The position numbers and the translations under genes are program-made. Below the pieces are notes generated by a model. That model had not been told where the DNA came from and searched no databases. It saw only the letters and a program-made list of their open reading frames with translations. DNA of 10,126 nt, from positions 1 through 10,126 of the forward strand of contig URNG01000112.1 in assembly GCA_900549295.1 (NCBI GenBank), read 5' to 3'. Source of the DNA: an uncultured Rhodocyclaceae bacterium. GTDB lineage: Bacteria; Pseudomonadota; Gammaproteobacteria; Burkholderiales; Rhodocyclaceae. Numbering within the stretch: the stretch's first letter is position 1; each line of letters opens with the position of its first letter. Below, piece by piece: positions 6,725 through 10,126 of the stretch.

Positions 6725-8052
6725 CAGCCCTGCGCCGCGTGGCACCGTTTGGCGCAATACGGGCAATCATCCAGCGCGCACGCATGGATGCAGTTTTCGA
6801 ATTGCAGGGCCTGTTCTGCCGCAGTGCGCAGGCTGGGAGCGTAATGGCGGAAACTGCCGCGCTGTTCCTGTTTGGCGGCATACAGCGCGCTGTCGGCGCA
6901 GCGCAACAGGCTGTCGTGGCTGTCGCCGTCATCGGGAAAGAGGGCGATGCCGATCGTGGTGCCGGTATTCACCTGCTGTCCATCGAGTTTGACGGGCGCG
7001 GCCAGCGCCTGAATGATGGCGCGGGCAACGGGGGCCGCATCCTGCGGCTGGCGCAGTGCGCCGATGACGACGACGAACTCGTCGCCGCCCAGGCGGGCGA
7101 CGAAATCGGCGTCGCGCACGCGGCCTTTCAGGCGGCGGGCGCATTCCACCAGCACATGGTCGCCGGCGGCGTGGCCGAGCGTATCGTTGATCTGCTTGAA
7201 GCGGTCGAGATCGAGGTACAGCAGGGCCAGGCAGGTTCCGTTGCGGCGGCTTTCGGCCAGCATGTGATTGAGCCCGATGAGCAGCGCGGCGCGGTTGATG
7301 AGTCCGGTCAGCGGATCATGGTGGGCGAGGAACTGGACGTGGCGCAGGGCGTCCTGCAACCAGACGCCGACCATGAGCCAGATCAGGGCGGCGAGAAAAG
7401 CCCAGAACAGCAGGCCGGAAGCGGCGATTTCGCCAAGCGAGAACATCAGGCTCAGGCGCTGCTGGGCGACCAGGATCGGGCTGCCCGCCTCGTCGCTCCA
7501 GCGCAGCGGCGCTTGCACGAAAAAATGCTCGCCGCGCCGGATCAGCCCGCTGGCCAATGGGTCGAGCGCCAGCAATTCCCCCGCGCCGGCTTCGCCGAGC
7601 GAAGTGGCGATGCCGGCCTGATCCGTCGCCAGAAAGAGGCGCAGATCGGGGCGGCCGTGCGCGGCCAGCCAGTGATGGTCGAGGGGCGGTGGCGGCGTCT
7701 GGCGATGCCCTGTCGGAGCGCTCGCCGACAACCGGCGCGCGAAGTGCTGCCGTTCCGGATCGACCCGCCAGTTTGCCGTCGGCCAGGCCGCTTCGGTCGA
7801 GCGGACGATCTGGCCGAGATAATGCGCCAGCGCTGCCGACTGCTGGCTGGTGGCGCGTTGCAGCTCGAACAGGTAGAAAGCGCTGCTGCTGAACAGGGCG
7901 AGCAGGCCGGCGACCGCGATGGCGGTCAGCATGCGCCGCCGGGCCTGGCGTTCGAGCGAATCCGGCGCGCTGTGCCGGGCAAACAGCGCCGGGAACGGCA
8001 GGCGCGGCAGCCAGGCGCGGGTCAGCGCCTTTTCAGGCGGTCTGCCGGACAT
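6721..8052 (-). CDS. Membrane diguanylate cyclase (GGDEF) with six-cysteine C-terminal tail
   Basis: This 443-residue enzyme should condense two GTP to cyclic di-GMP at the inner membrane. A basic, Pro-rich N-terminus is followed by a helix (about 41-62), a periplasmic sensor region of about 145 residues without a recognised family, a second helix (about 209-230) and a GGDEF domain (about 240-400) starting HHDPLTGLINR. The GGDEF motif (322-326) is intact, and an RxxD inhibitory site (RDAD, 313-316) lies five residues before it. No EAL domain is present. The tail has cysteines at 421, 425, 430, 433, 437 and 443 (C-x3-C-x4-C-x2-C-x3-C-x5-C) plus two His, suggesting a cytoplasmic metal or redox site (inference). 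The ATG at 8052 overlaps the end of the FTR1 gene by 20 bases and has AGGA at 8062-8065, nine bases upstream, so translation is probably coupled to the iron permease. Confidence 0.93.
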   Translation of the reverse strand: MSGRPPEKALTRAWLPRLPFPALFARHSAPDSLERQARRRMLTAIAVAGLLALFSSSAFYLFELQRATSQQSAALAHYLGQIVRSTEAAWPTANWRVDPERQHFARRLSASAPTGHRQTPPPPLDHHWLAAHGRPDLRLFLATDQAGIATSLGEAGAGELLALDPLASGLIRRGEHFFVQAPLRWSDEAGSPILVAQQRLSLMFSLGEIAASGLLFWAFLAALIWLMVGVWLQDALRHVQFLAHHDPLTGLINRAALLIGLNHMLAESRRNGTCLALLYLDLDRFKQINDTLGHAAGDHVLVECARRLKGRVRDADFVARLGGDEFVVVIGALRQPQDAAPVARAIIQALAAPVKLDGQQVNTGTTIGIALFPDDGDSHDSLLRCADSALYAAKQEQRGSFRHYAPSLRTAAEQALQFENCIHACALDDCPYCAKRCHAAQGC

Positions 8053-9226
8053 GGGCGGTATTCCTGTGACGCAGCGCCAGCCAGGCGATGCAGGGCAACA
8101 GCAGCAGGCTGCCCTGGGCGAGCAGGCCCTCGCGCGTCGGTGCGACGCCCAGCCAGGAAATGTGCGGGAAGCCCGGCAGATAGGTGCTGACGATCCAGGC
8201 GGCGGCTTGCAGCTCGATGATGGCCTGGCCGGTGAATATTACGCACAGCAGGTAGAGCAGCGCCGCCGTGCCGCCGAAGAACAGCCGGAAAGGCAGGCGC
8301 AGCGCGGCCCGGCGCAGCAGCAGGTAGAGTCCGCAGAGCGCCGCCGCGCCGGCGGCGAAACCGCCGATCAGCGCTGCCGTCTGGCCCGGTGCGGAGACGG
8401 CCAGCGCCTGATAGAACAGCACCGTTTCCGCGCCTTCGCGGTACACGGCGAGGCAGGCCGCCAGTCCGAGCGCCAGCAGCGAACCGTTGCCGAGCGCCTT
8501 GTCCATCTGCCCGGCCACCCATTGTTCCCAGCGTTCTGCCTCGCGCTTGGAGAACATCCAGAAACTGACGTAGAACAGCATGGCGGCGGCCAGCAGCAGG
8601 GTGATGCCCTCGATCACCGCCATCGAAGCGCCGATGGCGGCCAGCACGGTGATGATCGCCCAGCCGGTGAGCAGCGACAGCGGGATCGCCACGGCGACGC
8701 CGGCGTAGATCACCCAGACGCGGTCGGCCGCGCCGGCCCGGCGCAGGTAGGCGGCCAGCGCGCCGACCACCAGCATCGCCTCGGTGCCCTCGCGCAAGAG
8801 GATCAGGAAGGATTTGGCGAAGGTGCCGGCGGCGCTCGCCGCGCTGTCATCGGCATAGAGCGGGCGCGCCGTTTCGAGCGTGTCGCGCAGCCGGGCCCAG
8901 GATTGCAGCAGTTCTGGCTTCGCCACGCCGCGCATGGCATTGCCGTTGAGCGCGCCGAACAGCACTTCCAGCTCGTTTTTCAGGGCGGCGCTTTTCAGCC
9001 CGAGGTCGAGTTCCATGCCTGATCCCTCGAACACATCGAAATACAGCGCCGAAAATTCGCTGGCCGCTGCCAGTGGCCGTGCCGGGTCGTAAATCCCGAT
9101 GGCCGCTTCGCCGCGCTCGATGATGGTGTCGATTACCGCGTTGCCGTTGACCGCGGCGAAAGCGCCGGACATCCAGGTAAACAGGCAGAACAGGGTGAGG
9201 CAGAGGTGGCGCAACGGTCGGGGCAT
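8033..9226 (-). CDS. FTR1-family high-affinity iron permease with periplasmic N-terminal domain
   Basis: The 397-residue inner-membrane protein should transport iron. A signal peptide (residues 1-24, ending AFA) leads into a periplasmic segment of about 110 residues, then about seven membrane helices. The two REXXE motifs that define FTR1/EfeU permeases and bind iron in the pore are present: REGTE (145-149) and REGAE (263-267). Length and domain order resemble bacterial FTR1 proteins that carry an extra N-terminal domain, unlike the shorter EfeU of Escherichia coli. The start at 9226 is chosen because the signal peptide begins there and AAGAAG (9235-9240) precedes it by eight bases; a frame open further upstream is antisense-free but overlaps the transglutaminase-like gene and makes an implausible Arg/Pro-rich extension. 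It lies 14 bases after that gene and overlaps the diguanylate cyclase gene, giving a three-gene operon. No EfeO, EfeB or cupredoxin partner is visible. Confidence 0.93.
   Translation of the reverse strand: MPRPLRHLCLTLFCLFTWMSGAFAAVNGNAVIDTIIERGEAAIGIYDPARPLAAASEFSALYFDVFEGSGMELDLGLKSAALKNELEVLFGALNGNAMRGVAKPELLQSWARLRDTLETARPLYADDSAASAAGTFAKSFLILLREGTEAMLVVGALAAYLRRAGAADRVWVIYAGVAVAIPLSLLTGWAIITVLAAIGASMAVIEGITLLLAAAMLFYVSFWMFSKREAERWEQWVAGQMDKALGNGSLLALGLAACLAVYREGAETVLFYQALAVSAPGQTAALIGGFAAGAAALCGLYLLLRRAALRLPFRLFFGGTAALLYLLCVIFTGQAIIELQAAAWIVSTYLPGFPHISWLGVAPTREGLLAQGSLLLLPCIAWLALRHRNTAHVRQTA
8062..8065 (-). promoter_or_regulatory. Ribosome binding site inside the FTR1 gene
   Basis: AGGA on the minus strand, nine bases before the cyclase ATG at 8052, lies within the last codons of the permease gene. 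It decides the cyclase start and supports coupled translation of the two overlapping genes. Confidence 0.6.
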
Positions 9227-9240
9227 GGCAGGTTCTTCTT

Positions 9241-10126
9241 TCACGGGGCGGAGCGAGGCGGCGGCGCGCGGTCGACGCCGGCCAGGATGAGGTTGTTCAG
9301 GTGGCGGGCGGCTTGCGCGACACGCGCCGGTGCATCGGCGCGGCCGCTGGCATAGCGCCAGTCGGTATAGGCCTGGGCCAGCCGTTGCAGCGCCCCGGCC
9401 CAGGCCGGGTGCTGGTCGGCGAGGCGCTTGGCCAGTTGGCTCGGACATTCGCCGGGCCGGCTGGCGAAGCCGTGCCGGGCGAGGAGATGCAGGGATTTCT
9501 CCCAGGCGCGCTGCGCCGCTGGCCGCTCGCGCCGTTCGCGCCAGCGGGCGAGGCCCGCCATGACGGCGGCCACCAGCGTGCCGAGCAGGATCGCCAGTCC
9601 GAGCAGCCAGGCCCACAGGGGGCCGCTGCTGCTGCCGCCGAGCAACTGCTGCTGCGCCTCGGCATCCAGGCGCAGCACCCAGCGCGCCAGCCAGCCGGCC
9701 ACGTCGGGCAGCTTGAAGCCCTTGAACGACGGTGCTGGCTGCTGTTCCGCAGGTGCGGCGGCCTGGCCCGGTGAACCGGACGGCTGGCGTGCCGGGGCTG
9801 CCGGGTTTTCCATCTGGCGGCTCGCCGCAGCGGCCGGGCGGGCTTGCGGCTTGGCCGCCGGTTTGGCGAAGCGTTCGGGGGCGACGGCATCGGTCGGGTC
9901 GAAACGCCGCCAGCCGGTTGGGTCGTCCCAGATTTCCACCCAGGCGTGGGCGTGGCTGCGCTTGACGACGACGTAATCGGTCAGCGCCATCAATTTGCCG
10001 CCGCGAAAGCCGCTGACCAGCCGCGTCGGCACACCGGCGGCGCGCATCAGGAAAGCGTAGGCGCTGGCATAGGCGCTGGCGTCGCCCGTCCGGTTCTGGA
10101 ACCAGAACGTGTCCATGCCGTTCTCG
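9241..10126 (-). CDS. TgpA-like transglutaminase-fold membrane protein, C-terminal part (truncated; catalytic Cys replaced)
   Basis: The visible 294 residues are the C-terminal part of a DUF3488/TgpA-type protein whose N-terminal membrane domain lies outside the window. They contain the end of a periplasmic transglutaminase core, a Pro/Ala/Gln-rich linker, a membrane helix (PLWAWLLGLAILLGTLVAAV) and a DUF4129-like cytoplasmic tail (LHLLARHGFASRPGECPSQL to YTDWRYAS). The core aligns with the family pattern RxGFCxxYASAFxxLMRAAGIPxR, but here it reads RTGDASAYASAYAFLMRAAG: the nucleophile Cys position is Ala (codon 10078-10080). The His of AHAW (9946-9948) and the Asp of FDPT (9898-9900) are kept, at 44 and 16 residues spacing, which agrees with the TgpA triad as I recall it. 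The protein may thus be catalytically dead. TgpA genes usually neighbour MoxR/DUF58 genes; here the downstream neighbour is the FTR1 permease, 14 bases away. ATG 10114-10116 is internal, not the start. Confidence 0.85.
   Translation of the reverse strand, partial: ENGMDTFWFQNRTGDASAYASAYAFLMRAAGVPTRLVSGFRGGKLMALTDYVVVKRSHAHAWVEIWDDPTGWRRFDPTDAVAPERFAKPAAKPQARPAAAASRQMENPAAPARQPSGSPGQAAAPAEQQPAPSFKGFKLPDVAGWLARWVLRLDAEAQQQLLGGSSSGPLWAWLLGLAILLGTLVAAVMAGLARWRERRERPAAQRAWEKSLHLLARHGFASRPGECPSQLAKRLADQHPAWAGALQRLAQAYTDWRYASGRADAPARVAQAARHLNNLILAGVDRAPPPRSAP
10057..10080 (-). repeat. 12-base tandem duplication in the transglutaminase core
   Basis: On the minus strand GCCAGCGCCTAT is followed directly by GCCAGCGCCTAC, encoding Ala-Ser-Ala-Tyr twice. 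The first copy occupies the place where the family has Cys-x-x-Tyr, the catalytic cysteine region; the second copy matches the normal conserved ASA(F/Y). The reading frame is kept. Confidence 0.8.

Noticed and set aside
5744..6766. Minus-strand frame overlapping the DUF2325 gene
   Set aside because: It is an Arg/Ala/Pro-rich shifted reading of the DUF2325 gene, which has a ribosome binding site and a coherent coiled coil and domain.
6718..8190. Long plus-strand open frame opposite the diguanylate cyclase gene
   Set aside because: The minus strand encodes an intact GGDEF domain over the same bases; the plus-strand product is low-complexity and starts amid the cyclase 3' end.
7919..9022. Plus-strand open frame opposite the FTR1 gene
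   Set aside because: The product is rich in Gln, Gly, Arg and Ala with no domain; the FTR1 motifs on the minus strand explain the region.
9227..9616. Longer version of the FTR1 gene starting at 9616
   Set aside because: It would overlap the transglutaminase-like gene by over 370 bases and places an Arg/Pro-rich stretch before a typical signal peptide that begins at 9226.

Overview
The window is GC-rich, densely coded bacterial DNA. A RegB-type sensor kinase, a TgpA-like transglutaminase-fold protein, an FTR1 permease with a periplasmic N-terminal domain and a GTTCGGG/TTCGAC-type REP pair together suggest a betaproteobacterium, perhaps Rhodocyclales-like. That placement is inference from protein style only; no marker gene is present.

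Left part (1-4053). A sensor histidine kinase of the RegB/PrrB redox-sensing type is cut by the left edge (minus strand). It is divergent from a large plus-strand gene encoding a MASE1-CHASE-PAS-GGDEF-EAL protein that looks competent both to make and to degrade cyclic di-GMP. The 138-base gap between them holds a TATAAT box. The intergenic stretch from about 4011 to 4202 carries an intrinsic terminator that works in the minus direction and a head-to-head REP-like pair.

Right part (4203-10126). Five minus-strand genes follow one another in transcription order: a transglutaminase-fold membrane protein (5' end outside the window), an FTR1-family iron permease, a membrane diguanylate cyclase overlapping the permease gene by 20 bases, a DUF2325 protein, and a periplasmic Fe(III)-binding protein of the FbpA/FutA class. 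A near-ideal Fur box (27 bp, two perfect 12-base arms) lies over a promoter with a perfect TTGACA, between the cyclase and the DUF2325 gene. A weaker Fur-like site precedes the iron-binding protein gene. The region therefore reads as an iron acquisition locus with a built-in c-di-GMP enzyme.

The most unusual points are these. The visible transglutaminase core has Ala where the catalytic Cys should be, beside a 12-bp tandem duplication. The diguanylate cyclase ends in a tail of six cysteines. A Cys/His-rich, coiled-coil DUF2325 protein of unknown function sits under the best Fur box. Together these suggest an iron-responsive module linking iron import, c-di-GMP and an uncharacterised putative metal-binding protein. 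The module itself is inference; the individual motifs are visible in the sequence.
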